A stretch of 64,000 nucleotides of DNA from Centrapalus pauciflorus (GCA_020465985.1 JAANYP010002051.1:696001-760000); one strand, 5' to 3'; positions 1 through 21,590 are shown, numbered from the stretch's first letter. Translations and numbers: made by a program. Notes: generated by a model from the letters alone, not told the origin.

Positions 1-1240
1 AAGAAAAGTTAACATAATTTCATCAAAATTTTATATGCATGTATGCATTTGAATATCTTTTTGTCCCGTAAAAGTGTATAGTATACTATTTCAAGAAAAA
101 AAAACACTGATTTAGAATAATATGACGAAACTATGTTAATTTTCTTATATAGTTACGTCAAAATATGTATTTCAGATTGTAACTAATATTTAATATCATT
201 TGATTTGAAAAAGTTCTGTGAAGATAGTTAATTAACTTATTTTTTAAGAGATTAAATGTTTGAAGTCATTTTTACGTCTACAGCTAGAACAAAATATATT
301 TCCACGTGATGATATAAGTACTCAAAAAAAGCTTATTGTAAAAGACAAACAATACTAATTTTTATCGGTTGACAAATTTGTTTATGTACTATACTTATGA
401 CAATTTAAAGCTGTAATTGTGTGGTGTAATACACTTGCGGTGAATTAAATTTAAAATTGAGTCAAAATTAATGTATAAGTTTCTGCTCCCAAGATGTAAT
501 CTTTAGGTGTTTGAATCCAATGTTTTCTCGATGGGTTGCTTGAATAAACTAAGGAACCCACTCATATATAATTGGATGCATCATATCATTGTGACCAAGA
601 AGAAATGGATGGACACAAAGCCAAACACAGAGAGCCTTTGGACCACTTATACACCCATCATATAAATAATTAACCCAATCAATAAAGACATTCACTTGTG
701 CACACACATACATATATATATGAAAAGCGTGAGAGTGTCCAGAAGCCAGGAGTGACTGTCAGGGCCCCAAATTTCATAAGAACTCATAGGAAAGATAAAA
801 AACCGTTGAAAATTTTCTTTTGTTTATAGACAGAAACATATCAAAGTATTTGTGTGTACGTGTACATACATTCTCTTATAAGTTTTTTGTCCGAAAACCC
901 AAAAATGATTAGAACAACCTAAGCGTGCTTAATTAACCTTATCTATATTAATTAATTGCTAGCGAGAACTATGTGTATATATATAGAAGCCCAGGCCGGA
1001 GGGTATGTACACCCAATATGCACATGGCACATGACAAGTACATCGTACAATATGATCGATCCACCAATCTATTACTATACTACATCGGGGGAGCCTAGAA
1101 TTTATAGGAATAAAGGATTGCACTCCTATATGTAACTGCAGAGCATTAAAAAATACATATCCCAGAAAACAAGTATGCATGTATGAAAATAAACACATAC
1201 ATGTATGAACAGTCTATTTTGTGTGCCAAGGTTGATCTAT

Positions 1241-1243
<3 letters not shown>
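1..1243. other. AT-rich intergenic DNA, no gene seen
   Basis: No open frame has coding character here. The 600-780 stretch has a promoter-like mix of CT-rich and TATATA motifs, but I find no exon attached to it. Confidence 0.5.

Positions 1244-1299
<56 letters not shown>
1244..1299. repeat. (TA)n microsatellite
   Basis: Uninterrupted TA dinucleotide tract. Unlike most other TA tracts in the window it is not directly abutted by a recognisable GGTTC-ended element. Confidence 0.95.
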
Positions 1300-1302
<3 letters not shown>

Positions 1303-1411
1303 GGTAAGAATTCTGTTTAAAAAAGAAACTGCCTTTTGACTTAACAACAATTGTCAATTTACTGATTAAAAAGTTTCAAAGTCATTTTTAATTATAAATC
1401 AAATAACAAAA

Positions 1412-1470
1412 TAGTCTTAGGTTCAAAAAAAGTAACACTCAAAATCGAGTGCACCCAGAGGTATCGATTT
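1412..1470 (+). repeat. Relic end of a TA-bounded element (type B)
   Basis: This stretch contains GGTTCAAAAA, then an AAATCGAGTGCACC-like box and a GGTATCGA box in the same order and spacing as the left end of the element at 13389. It is diverged and no partner end or flanking TA tract is present. The rest of 1300-1920 is AT-rich and featureless. Confidence 0.5.
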
Positions 1471-1920
1471 CAAAAGACTGTATTTCTTATTTTAATTAAT
1501 TAAATGTATGAATGTCCTTTATGTATTTCTTTTCACTCGATTTTTTCCTAAACTTTGATTACCTTTTTTTTTTCACTTGATTTTTTCTTAATAGTTGTTC
1601 TTTAATTTTGTTCACTCCTTTCTTTTTACAATTTTCATTAAAAAAAAACTTAATATTATATATATTTGCTTTGAACTCAAACATTATATATATTTAATCA
1701 ACATAAAATATTATTATAATAAGTTTAAAATATAAAAGTTCATTATCAATATTAATCATTAACATCCAGAACATAACACATATTCACATAGCCCTTTAAT
1801 AAAATATAGATTAATAGTTCATAAGTGAAAAAAAAAACTGAATAAATCATCTGATCAAACAAATTTTTTCCCAAACAAAATGAAATGTTTCTCTTTATAG
1901 TGAAAAACATTTATTCTTTG

Positions 1921-2930
1921 CACTACAATAAAAGTGTCATTTAGTGACACAAAAAAATGTCACTATATCTTAATTTTAATGACACTTATGAAAAAGAGTA
2001 GGTGTAGAACAATCTTTTACCCACACTTTATCTAAGTACTGACACAAAAATTTGTCACAAAATACTTGAGATCTTTACCCACATACATTTTTAGTCACTA
2101 TATGTTTATACCCACTCCATGTTACCCACTTTTTTTATTAAAAAAATGTCACTATATGTATCAAAATCTTTTACCTACACAACAAAAAAGATGGGTAATT
2201 GGGGTTTGTATAGTGACTAAAATGTATGTGGATGGCCTCAGTGGGGTGTGCAAACCAACCCGACATACCGCCCCGCTAACTTGTCGGGTTCATGGGTCGG
2301 GTTCGGTTTTCGGTTTGTAATCGGGTTATGGTACCCGCTCAGGTTTATCGGTTCGGGTTCGGGTAGAGTCTTCGGGTTACCCCGAAATACCCTAGCTCAT
2401 ATTACTCCTCTTCTTCGTTCTCTCTTGGCGACTTGCGTCTCTTTAGTCGGTTGTTTTTTCTTTTTCCCACAGAACCCGTCTCTTTGACGCTTCGAGTCTA
2501 CCTAGAACATCCCTTATCATTTAGTTTTTTTTCGTCGACTATACCGGTTCCACCCACTTTTCCCCCCCCCATATTTCCATACTCTTTATCCCCGCTTAAC
2601 GTTCTACGCCGCATTTTAAACATTTTTTCCTACCCACTTACCCCTTTCCCCCCCCGTACCCCGTACCCTTTACCCCAAAACCGATTCACCCGTTCTCTTA
2701 TTTGGTTGGGTTCGGGTTCGGGTAGTTATCCCTTCGCTCATCCCCAATAATCCGAACTGCAAACCAAAACCCGTTTAACCCGCCGATACACCCCCCAGCC
2801 TCTCGTATTTGGGACAAATATTAGAAATATGGGGAATGGCTTTATACCTACTTTTTTTCTTCATAGTGTCACTAAAATAAGATTAGTGACCCCTTTTTGT
2901 TCACCTAGCATGTGTCATATACTTTCTTGT
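1921..2930 (+). mobile_element. CACTA-like element, 5' end and subterminal region
   Basis: Starts with CACTACAATAAAAGTGTCA followed by repeated TTAGTGACAC / GTCACTA units, the layout of a CACTA terminal and subterminal region. No matching opposite end was found, so it is a fragment. It is interrupted by the hAT-type MITE at 2240-2797; subterminal GTCACTA motifs resume after it near 2865-2890. Confidence 0.5.
2240..2797. mobile_element. hAT-type MITE built of GGGTTCGGGT runs
   Basis: Terminal inverted motifs GGGGTGTGCAAACC and its imperfect complement ending in ACACCCCCC. GCCTC is repeated on both sides (2235-2239, 2798-2802). The interior is GC-richer than its surroundings and made of GGGTTCGGGT / ACCCG words that would fold back on themselves. 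Open frames here are compositional artefacts. Confidence 0.6.
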
Positions 2931-4329
2931 CGTGGTTCAAAGATATCTAAAAAGTTAGCAGTAATAAAAACCATAAAAATGTCAAAAACGTATTTGCGAG
3001 TTTGTTACCATTATTATATATTGATATAACTATTTGGTATCATATGTTTAATTTACTTTCTATATGTTCATATTAATTCGACAGTTTATTTTTTGAATAA
3101 ACAATTTAATTTTATAAAACAAAGAGTAAATTACTGAAATGGTCCCTGTGGTTTGTTCAAAATTATGGAAACGGTCCCTCAACTTTTAAAGTTGCAGTGA
3201 CGGTCTCTCAAACCACTTTTTACTTGCAGAATTGGTCCTTCTGTTTCTAAAATTTTTTAAAAATGACGATTTTGCCCTTCTTTCAATTACAAGTTTGGTA
3301 ATTTCAATTTTGGTCCATCCTTCTACTTTTTCATCATTGATTTTAAATTTGGAATATTAATTTAATAAATTATGATTTGATTCATTATTAATTATATTAT
3401 TATTATTATTAATTATTCCTATTTATTTTGTAAAATAAATCTGTATTTCTTTACTAAATTATGTTTTATTTTATACTTAATTAGTTAAGTTATGGATCTT
3501 TTTATGTATTCAGTTTATTTAGTAAAATTTTTATTTATATATTTTATGGGTTAAATATTCTATAATTTTATTTTTATAGTTTCCCATCACGCTATCATTA
3601 CTTTTTATAAATTTGAATTTGTGTAAATTTTGATTTAAATTTACTAACTCATTACGTTTGATTTAAGTTTGCTAATTTTTTATTTAGTATTTAAATATTT
3701 TGTTACGCAATATGTGTTTATATAAATTATTATTTTATTTGTTTGGTTAAATAATTTTTGTTATGCCGGTACGTTTGTGATTTAATTTAGTTTGTTATGT
3801 ATTTTTGATTTAAAATTTTGTTACGTTAATAATTACGTGCCAATTACAAAAAAAAACAAACTAATGTAAGTTCACTGTTTGTCCACTTTCTTTATTTTTC
3901 ATCTATATTATGATTTAATCAATTGTAAGTCCGTATTTTCCCCCCCCCCCCATCCCATATCAATTCAATACCCCCCCAGCTTGGCGATCCAACAACTATT
4001 TCCATCCACACACGACCTTCGTAAATTTCACTCACAAGGTCAGGCCTTCGTCCATCTCCCTCACACTTTTACGTCCCTTCCAAATTAATCTCTGATCTAT
4101 ACTTATCTACATATCGAAACCCTGAATCTACCTCTATCTATATCCCCGTCTCGATTATGTCAAATTTCCCTGCGAATTGTATCGACTAAATATAGTAAAT
4201 TTAGAATAAAAAGTAAAAGTTGTTAAAAATAACTATTGATCCTGAGGTATACCAGCTATATATCGATATATATAATAATATATAGTATAGATCTATATCT
4301 ATCGATCTAAGCTCTCTATCTATATAGAT

Positions 4330-8998
<4,669 letters not shown>

Positions 8999-9103
8999 GA
9001 CAAATAACCGTATTTTATTTTTATTTTTATATAATAATTAATATTAAATTATTTAATTTAAGTTTACATACATTTCATTTAACCAATTATTTATTAAAAA
9101 TTA

Positions 9104-9132
9104 TTCACGTAATATGTGGGTTCATAAACTAG
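9104..9132 (+). mobile_element. Helitron 3' terminus relic
   Basis: CACGTAATATGTG hairpin, GGTTCATAAA spacer, then CTAG followed by T: the 3' end structure shared with the other Helitron ends in this window. No matching 5' end is assigned. Confidence 0.5.
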
Positions 9133-9239
9133 TTCTTAAAAATATAAATTGAATACATAAAAAATGCGTAAATTATTAAATTAAGGATAAAAATAATTGT
9201 TAATAAATAAATATAAATTTATTTTTAAAAATAAATGGG

Positions 9240-9246
<7 letters not shown>

Positions 9247-9292
<46 letters not shown>

Positions 9293-9300
9293 GTAATAAT
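9247..9300. repeat. (ATA)n microsatellite
   Basis: Trinucleotide tract in the right arm of the Mutator-like element. A shorter ATT tract lies at the mirror position in the left arm (about 3400). Confidence 0.85.
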
Positions 9301-9592
9301 ATAAAGATTTAAATAATAATTTGTTAAATCAATATTTCAAATTTAAAGTCAAAATTTAAAAGTTTAAGGAAAAGGACCAAAAGTGAAATTAAATTAAATA
9401 GTTGAGGGATTAAACTTGTAATTAATAAAAGGGCAAAATCGTCATTTTTAAAAAGTTCAGACACAGAGGGACCTTTTCTGCAAGTAAAATGTGAATTGAG
9501 GGACCACCACTGCAACTTTGAAAGTTGAGGGACCATTTCCGTAATTTTACACAAACCACAGGGACCATTTTTGTAATTTACTCTAAAACAAA

Positions 9593-10028
9593 TTTACAGT
9601 TTTTTTGCAACTTGCAGACTTTTAGAACACCTTTTAAAAAACAAACAACACCTAAATTATCGTAATGGAATTGAAAGTCAGCCACAAATCAACTAACCAA
9701 TAGCATTAACCACTGTCATTTCATGAAAGCTTAATTCTTGGTAATGGCTATTTCTTCTTGCACCATATCTATTTTTTCAAACAACACCTCTATACCTTTG
9801 ACCTATAAATTTTTACCTTATGAGTGGACAAAGATGTGTAAATAAATAAACCATAATGATGAGTTGTAAAAAAAAGACGTATTTTAGGTCAATTATAGAG
9901 ATGTAGATGTGGTGCATGAAGTAACACCCTTTGATAATTGAGAAAAATGGTTGATCAATCATTTCAACCGCTCATACTTTTATGAAATCATCATAGAATA
10001 TAATTAAAAAATCATCTTAAACCAATTG
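9593..10028. other. Intergenic, no feature recognised
   Basis: AT-rich single-copy-looking DNA between the Mutator-like element and the tRNA-like segment. No coding signal. Confidence 0.4.
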
Positions 10029-10029
10029 G

Positions 10030-10103
10030 GGTTAACCCATTTGGTATGAGTGTGATATGTAAGTGAAAGGTCACAGATTTGATTCTCGTTGGAGGCTAGT
10101 TGG

Positions 10104-10106
<3 letters not shown>
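10030..10106 (+). repeat. tRNA-like SINE head running into (TA)n
   Basis: TTAACCCATTTGGTATGAG resembles an A box and AGATTTGATTCTCG a degenerate B box, about 35 bp apart, as in tRNA-derived SINE heads. The segment runs straight into the (TA)n tract at 10107. It is too degenerate to be a functional tRNA gene. Confidence 0.45.

Positions 10107-10195
<89 letters not shown>
10107..10195. repeat. (AT)n microsatellite
   Basis: Dinucleotide tract between the SINE-like head and a type B element. Confidence 0.95.
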
Positions 10196-10199
<4 letters not shown>

Positions 10200-10600
10200 C
10201 AGGTTCATCAGCGTACCTATGAGATTCCAGCGTACCCTAATGTGAATGATCATTCACATATATATTTTTTGAATAGACATGTATAAGACAACATTATAAG
10301 ACTTTTTTTCAAAAGGAGCAACATCATAAATGTTGTGAATGATAAAAAAAGATCATGTGAATGATCATTCACACCATTCACATTGTGTGAAATGATCATT
10401 CACATAATTGACCATTCACATAAATATGCATTGAGCGTTCACATAAGCTTTAAGGACACAGAAAGTGTGAATGTATGTGAAATTCATATATCATGTGTAT
10501 AACATTAATTTAAACATGGTTATGAGAAAAAAAATTTAAAAAAAGTTTTTTAAGGTTGGTACCTTCAGAACTTACTTTTTACCACCTAAATCCAAATTGC
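10196..10600 (+). mobile_element. TA-bounded element, type B copy 2
   Basis: Begins GAATCAGGTTCATCAGCGTA directly after (TA)n, matching the inverted right end of the element at 13389-13811. The interior is full of TGAATGATCATTCA palindromes. The right end shows only a GGTTGGTACCTTCAGAAC box and is not followed by a TA tract, so that side is diverged or truncated. Confidence 0.6.
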
Positions 10601-10609
10601 ATTCGGTGG

Positions 10610-10676
10610 GAGTCGAACCCCCAATCTCACATTTGCATATCACCACTTTTATCAAATGAGCTAAACTAATCGGTAG
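10610..10676 (-). repeat. tRNA-like SINE module (minus strand)
   Basis: On the minus strand TTAGCTCATTTGATAAAAG (A-box-like) is followed by GGGGGTTCGACTCCC (a good B box), with a flanking CCAACTA. It resembles the module at 10030 in opposite orientation. No cloverleaf acceptor stem is convincing, so I call it a SINE fragment. Confidence 0.45.
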
Positions 10677-11172
10677 TTGGAATATATATAAAAGACATTA
10701 TCAACTTGACAAACCTTTTGGCACAAAACTTTGTTGAGCACATTTACATCACCAAAGCCTACCATATATGCATGTAAATAATTGCCTCCTCCCAACCGAG
10801 AATTGAATTAGATTGGTCCGCCGGACTAAAGAAGACCAATACTATACATTCGCACACAAGATTCAAGAGCTAGTCACATCAAGTTGCAAATATTCTAGGG
10901 AAAGATTTTGACTATTAATTTAATTAGGTTTCTAAACAATTAATTATTAATTAAGGACTTCAATGCTGATCATCCATTTGCATTATTTATTTTATTACAC
11001 GCAAAAGCCTATATTCATGGGTGGGAATGCATTAAAAGTTTAAATTAGAGGCTTATAGCCTCCCACATATCCATTTATCCATGCCACTAACTTCTTCATA
11101 TTTAATTCTACAATAATCCCATTAACATCAACATTAGAGGTTCAATTATATTTGTATTCTTTAGGACAAGCT

Positions 11173-11174
<2 letters not shown>
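10677..11174. other. Intergenic, no feature recognised
   Basis: AT-rich, non-repetitive by eye; no exon or element boundary could be assigned. Confidence 0.4.

Positions 11175-11242
<68 letters not shown>
11175..11242. repeat. (CA)n followed by short (TA)n
   Basis: Compound microsatellite that bounds the left side of the type C element. Confidence 0.95.
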
Positions 11243-11651
11243 CACCTAAAAAATGCAGAGTACCTTGAGTACCTGTGAACACACGGGTTTCAGATGTGAA
11301 CTTGTTTCGAAAAAAAGTTTTTTTTTTGAATTTTTTCATATTCATTTAGATACAAATAATATAAGGCTATTCGTAAAAAATTATATATATTTACGCTTTC
11401 TATCATCTTAAAAGTCATGTGAACGTGAAAAAATTCATGTGAACATGCTTAGTTGTGAACACACGTTCACAACAGTACAGTTCATGTGAACACACACGTT
11501 TCACATAGTTCTAGTGTGTGTTTATGTGTGATTTTTTGCAAGTAGTCTTGCATTTTTAATTTAAACAAGATTATGAAAAAAAATTCAAAAAAATGAATTT
11601 AAGCGAGGTACCTCCGGTACTCCGCAAAACTAGTGGTACTCATTTGAACCC
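11243..11651 (+). mobile_element. TA/CA-bounded element, type C copy 1
   Basis: Left CACCTAAAAAATGCAGAGTACC, right TGGTACTCATTTGAACCC; the inverse copy sits at 62351-62787 with the same order of boxes (GTGTGAACAC-rich interior, GAGGTACCTCCGGTACTCC near one end). Both sides abut CA/TA microsatellites. No coding capacity. Confidence 0.7.
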
Positions 11652-12958
<1,307 letters not shown>

Positions 12959-12973
12959 TATATATATACATAC

Positions 12974-13022
<49 letters not shown>

Positions 13023-13034
13023 CTATATATATAG
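12959..13034. repeat. (TA)n with TACA variants
   Basis: Slightly impure TA tract between type D and type E elements. Confidence 0.9.

Positions 13035-13811
<777 letters not shown>

Positions 13812-13873
<62 letters not shown>
13812..13873. repeat. (TA)n microsatellite
   Basis: Tract between the type B element and the split type A element. Confidence 0.95.
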
Positions 13874-13876
<3 letters not shown>

Positions 13877-15685
13877 AGGTTCCATTGAGAACTTTTGTGC
13901 ATCGAGGCACAAAAGAACCTCCATTGTCCCTTGGATGAAAATAATGTGTAGGTTAGATCAAATGACAAAAGGGTAATTAAAGAGAAAGTTTTATGCATCA
14001 AGTGCACATAATGAAATTCGAGAAGGGGTAAAACAGGAATTATGCAATCCTTATTTAGTTATTACACTTCCAAAATTAACAAAAATAATACAAATTCAAA
14101 TTACATCAAAATACATGCATATCATTCATCTATTCCAAAAATAAATAATGCATATCGTTCATCTCTTCCAAAATCAAAATACATCAAAATACAAACATGA
14201 ATCGTTCATCTTTTCATGCATATCGTTCATCGTTCATCATCAAAATACATGCATATCGTTCATCTCTTGCAAAAATAAATCATGCATATCGTTCATCTCT
14301 TCACTACAAGAAATAAGGTGTTTAGTGACGAAAAAAATTTGGTCACTAACAGTGAAAATATGGTCACAGATGGTATTTAGTGACCAAAATATGAGTGGTC
14401 ACAGTTCGTCACTAAAGGTCGTCACTAATTTTTGACAGTGACCAAATATGAAACTGGTCACTATTTAGTGACCAAAATATAGTGGTCACTATGGTTGTGA
14501 CGACTATTTTTGTCACTGAATTTCGTCACTAAATAATAAATGTCGTCACTAAAAGTTTATTAGTGACCAACTTTAATCACCAAAAAAAGGTCACTAATTG
14601 GGGTTAGTTAACGGTTACCATTGACGTTCATTGGAGACCAAAATAATGGTCACTGAACTACTATTAGAGACCAAAAAAAGTGGTCACTGATCAGAGACCA
14701 AAATAATGGTCACTGAACTACTATCAGAGACCAAAAAAAGTGGTCGCTGATCAGAGACCAAATAAAAGTGGTCACTAATTTACTACTAAAAACTAAAAAG
14801 AATGGTCTCTATCTTACCAATATTAATCAACAATTAGTCACAAAATCTCTATTAATTTTTAATTTGCAATAATAAAAAATATAATAATTTGTAACAACTA
14901 AAATCTAAAATATTAATGTCATTAACATTAGATCATAGATTTTCATACATACTAAAAATTACATTAGTTAACATTAGTAAAATCATTTCAATATATACGA
15001 GAGAACTAACAAAGATAAGATTCATTAAGATAATACAACAAAAATAACATTCATCAGAATAATCCAACAACATTCCTAAAGTTTGATGTCTTATATTATG
15101 ACTATCAAAAGCAAGAGCAATCTAAGTGCGTCAGATCATGTCTATCTTGTATGAAGATCACTGCAAAAATTAAAAAAAAAAATCAATGATTAATAAATAA
15201 CTATTGGGTAATTATTTTAAATCAATATAAGACATGAAGTTACATTTTTTTGAGATTGAAAACCTTGATAAACGTAATAGTTCTTCCAGATTTTGTGAAT
15301 AATTATAAACAAAATGCTATCAAAACAACTTCGTAGCTACCATTAACGGACCATCATATTACAACAAAATCTAAATATTGCAAGCCTAACTAACACAACT
15401 ATAATATTATAACAAAATTATAAATATAATTAATTTATGGGTATGAAAAGAACAAACCTATGGAATTCTTTTTTATGCACTTAGTTATCTTCTGATCCAT
15501 GCCCAAGCAGCACCAGAATCAAAACCCCCTTGACATGATTTAATGGTACCTTGCACCAAATACTTTGTAATGTTGCCATAGAAAACTATCAATGCACCAA
15601 TTATATTGAATGGTGAAGATGTCATCAAATTGAGAAAAAGATTCAACTAATGAAGGAACAACACACTAATATCTTTAATATCTAA

Positions 15686-16015
15686 TCAGTGACATTTGAG
15701 TTTGTACCTTCCCATAAAATATTCTGTCAGGAAAGTCCCCCGTGAAATCCTCATTTTGCTAAACCAGAATTCCTTCCTTTTATCAAATTGATTGTGAGTT
15801 ATAACCGTGTACCCAACATGAACGAGGCTGTTGTTGTTGCAAGTTGGGCAGAGTATGTGACCCCGAGACTTGATTGTCTTAGGGTGTAAATGACAGAGTG
15901 GACAGACAGAACTGGTTACTGCTCGGGCATGCATATGTGTGTGAATTAGGACTAGAAAGAGGTATTTAAAACACAAAAAAAGATTGCAAATGGTGTAGCC
16001 TGTTTGGGTGATCAA
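15686..16015 (-). pseudogene. Zinc-ribbon-like coding fragment inside the CACTA element (unassigned)
   Basis: A 109-residue minus-strand frame contains CPLC and, about 15 residues later, CPTC, a paired-cysteine pattern like a zinc ribbon, followed by basic and aromatic residues (KRKEFWFSKMRISRG). The upstream part is hydrophobic and out of keeping. I do not recognise the family. It could be a captured exon, an eroded transposon-encoded exon, or a chance frame; composition is less AT-rich than its surroundings. No function is proposed. Confidence 0.25.
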
Positions 16016-18056
<2,041 letters not shown>

Positions 18057-18260
18057 ATGTATGTATGTATGTATCCCCCCACTCATCTCTTCTCATCATT
18101 ATTAAACTATTCAAGACTCTCTTTAAATCTGTGTGTTAATTTTCATCCAGAATTTGATCTTTGATCTTGCATGGGCAGTATGCTACATAACAACAGAATA
18201 AATCCAGACCCAGATGAAGAAGGAGAATGGGGCATCAAAATCTATTAGTCTCCTCGTGTG

Positions 18261-18456
18261 ATGAAGAAAAGTAGTACTAATGGAGCCTACTTGACATGGG
18301 AGGATCTTAGAGTAGCTGTTTCAAGCTCTAATGGAGGCAAAGATGGCAGTAAATCCATACTTAGTGGTGCCACTGGTTATGCTAGACCAGGACAGATTGT
18401 TGCCATTATGGGTCCTTCTGGTTGTGGAAATTCTACTCTCCTTGATTCCTTGGCTG
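18261..18456 (+). pseudogene. ABCG (white-brown complex) half-transporter, first-exon fragment captured by CACTA
   Basis: The reading frame gives AYLTWEDLRVAVSS, then GATGYARPGQIVAIMGPSG and CGNSTLLDSLAG, the start of an ABCG nucleotide-binding domain. ABCG half transporters move lipids or other hydrophobic compounds across the plasma membrane. The exon ends in TTGGCTG followed by GTATGTAA, so the native splice donor and some intron came along. No following exon is present, so no Walker B, signature motif or membrane domain. In Walker A the lysine that contacts ATP phosphate is asparagine (codon AAT at the GPSGCGxSTLL lysine position). The same frame upstream, from an ATG at 18171, hits a TAG at 18246-18248. 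It lies inside the 14302-21798 CACTA element and is best read as a transduplicated, inactive fragment. Confidence 0.85.
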
Positions 18457-20639
18457 GTATGTAATTCAATTCCCCATTTTACCAGCCTTGAACGTTTCAC
18501 CAACTGCTTGTACTTACTGGTTCTTGTAAAAGTTCATAAAAGAAATCATCTACTGATCATTTTTACGTGAATTGTTTTCTTGGATATTAATTAATTGGAT
18601 TTGATATATAGAAGAGTGATATAGATTCTAGAGTACTTCTCTTGTAGATCTTACAGCCTTGAGGCAGAAAGTGATCATCTAGCACATCCAACTGATCGAT
18701 AATGACGAGTGACTTCAATTCCAGGAAGAATACTTAATTAATTGGTGATATACGTACTCATATTTAAATCTGGAACTATTCAATTCATACAATAAATATG
18801 TGGCTGTTTTTTCATGTAATAACTACTTATATGGGTCGTAAGTGAAATTCCTAATAAGTGTACGTATTCTTTTAAATTAAATGATAAGTGTTGATTTTTA
18901 TTTACTCTTTACTTATTCATGCTGCCAAAAAAATTAAGTTACTATTGATTAACTGATCCCCCAAAAAAACTTATGGGTTCCAACCAAATCATGCGTTACG
19001 GTTTTCTTCTGCCTCTGCCACATATCGACCAACCGCTGCACTTCTCTTTGATTTCGTGAAAACCTTCTGTCAAAGAATAGGGTTGTATATATTGTTGCTT
19101 GGATGTCGTTCCCTAGGAATGTCGATTTTGCTTGAATATTGTTGCTACGGATCTTATTCTGTTCTTGATCTATTCTCTGCTACTGGTAAAATTTTGCATT
19201 GGCTATTTGGCTATGATACATGTTATGTTGTTTGTTTAGGGCTTGGTTTTGGTCGATTCTTGCTGCTAATTACATCCTAAATTCCAAGTAGAAGCAAATG
19301 TGGATTTTTGTTGGATTATGAAAAGTGCATTAAACCATTCTATACCTTACAAACCCACCAAACAAACGCACCTCCTTAAGTTATTCAACGAATATCTTCT
19401 TTTTTCTTATTTTCATTTGTTGTTGTAAAATAAAATACATACTCAAACAGGGGTGATGTATGTATTGTTCCTAAAAAGAGGAATCCAATCCATACATGCA
19501 TATATATAAATATTATATTACATAATAATACACTGATTGGGAATCCAATTTCCCTCCAACTAGTCAGTCAGTCAACTAGATCGCTTAACATACACAAAAT
19601 GGGACATATTCCAATTCCCAAATTTGGCATGCATTCCTATCTGATTTTGATTTTTTTCAATTTTATCAATAAAAACAAACCAATATTTTTGCTTCTTCCC
19701 TTCTTTTCACTTTTCACTTTGTATTACAATACAATAAAACTAATCTTTTAATTTTTGTTAAGGATCAAATCCATTATCAGTAACACATTTACCAGAACTA
19801 AAAATTGATGTTAACAAAATGTAAGATCCATTAGAATATTAATTCATCATCTGTACAATCGTAAGCTATCGTTTCTACGTTTAAGCATTGCATATCATTA
19901 GACTTTCCTGTCAAGCATGAAGTTCCTAGTTCGAGATGAACAAAATAGCACGATGCCAACACATGTCATAATCAAGATTACCTCTGTAACACGTTCAATA
20001 ATCCATCCAAATAACACGCAGCAAAGATGAGAATAAGAATATGATCATCTAGCATCCACACCCAAACAATCAAATAAATTAGCTATCAAATCGCATTGAC
20101 AAACACAAACATAACAAAACCGATTAAATCAATAGGCTGAGAGATCGAGGCTTACATTGAAATCGCACAGGTTGAACCAATCGCACAGGCCGAAAAATCG
20201 AAGCACACAGAAGTGGTTGATTTTGACTTCAATCAGCAGTTGAAGCAATCGCACAGGCCGATATATCGAAGCATGCAATCAGCAGTTGAAGCAATCGCCT
20301 TCCGTTTAACTTTTGATTTTGACTTCAATCAGCAGTGTGCTATGGAACATTTAACTTTTGATTTTGACGAGTGTGCTAATTAATAGCCTAATGGGCAGAA
20401 TGTCGTTTAACTTGTGCTGCTCGTATGATATTTGACAGTGTTGTTTAACTTGTGCTGCTCGTATGAAAAATTTAACCCTAATGGGCTACCCAAATAAGAC
20501 CCATGGGTTATTTTGACTAGGTTTGACTTAGTTATAATTGATTTATATTTTAACTTTTTTATATAATTATTAATATTTTCATTAGTTTTGATAAAACATT
20601 TTATTTAAATTATATGAGATATAAAATTTTTAAAAATTT
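18457..20639. other. CACTA interior after the ABCG fragment, unassigned
   Basis: Begins as apparent ABCG intron. The 18960-19300 stretch is less AT-rich and could be another captured piece. 20130-20460 has local repeats of GAAGCAATCGCACAGGCCGA and TTTGATTTTGACTTCAATCA. Nothing codes convincingly. Confidence 0.35.
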
Positions 20640-21590
20640 ATTAATATTTTTTACTTAGTAACCATTTATTTGGTCTCTAAATTCAAATAAGTTCAATGAC
20701 CATATTTTCTGTCACTAACACTTAAGTATGAGATGAATAAAATTAATTTGTAAGTTAAATATATTTTTTACTTAGTGACCATTTATTTGGTCTCTAATTT
20801 CAAATAAGTTCAGTGACTATACTTTTGGTCACTAACACATAAATATGAGATAAATAAAATTAATCTGTAAGTTAAATATATTTTTTACTTAGTGACCATT
20901 TATTTGGTCTCTAAATTCCAATAAGTTCAGTGACCATTATTTTTTGTCACTAACACTTAAATATGAGATAAATAAAATTAATCCGTAAGTTAAATATATT
21001 TTTTTACTTAGTGACCATATTTTTGGTCACTAACACATAAATATGAGATAAATAAAACTAATCTGTAAGTTAAATATATTTTTTACTTAGTGACCATTTA
21101 TTTGGTCTCTAATTTCAAATAAGTTCAGTGACTATATTTTTTGGTCACTAACACATAAATATGAGATAAATAAAATTAATCTGTAAGTTAAATATATTTT
21201 TTACTTGGTGACCATTTATTTGGTCTCTAAATTCCAATAAGTTCAGTGACCATTATTTTTTGGTCACTAACACATAAATATGAGATAAATAAAATTAATC
21301 TGTAAGTTAAATATATTTTTTACTTAGTGACCATTTGTTTGGTCTCTAAATTCCAATAAGTTCAGTGACCATTATTTTTTGTCACTGACACTTAAATATG
21401 AGATAAATAAAATTAATCCGTAAGTTAAATATAATTTTTACTTAGTGACCATTTATTTGGTCTCTAAATTCAAATAAGTCCAGTGACCATAATTTTTGGT
21501 CACTAACACTTAAATATGAGATAAATAAAGTTAATCCGTAAGTTGAATATATTTTTTATTCAGTGACCATTTTATTGGTCTCTAAATTCA
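20640..21590. repeat. CACTA subterminal tandem repeats, unit about 120 bp
   Basis: Successive units contain TTACTTAGTGACCATTTATT, GGTCTCTAA, AAGTTCAGTGACCAT, TGGTCACTAACAC and AAATATGAGATAAATAAAA in the same order. About eight near-identical copies run into the right terminus. Such clustered motifs are the usual transposase-binding region of En/Spm elements (inference). Confidence 0.85.

Noticed and set aside
600..790. Possible microRNA precursor near the GGAGTGACTGTCAGGG text
   Set aside because: No convincing stem partner nearby and no match to a conserved plant microRNA that I can recall.
10610..10676. Functional tRNA gene call
   Set aside because: A and B boxes are recognisable but no acceptor stem, anticodon arm or Pol III terminator fits; treated as SINE-like.
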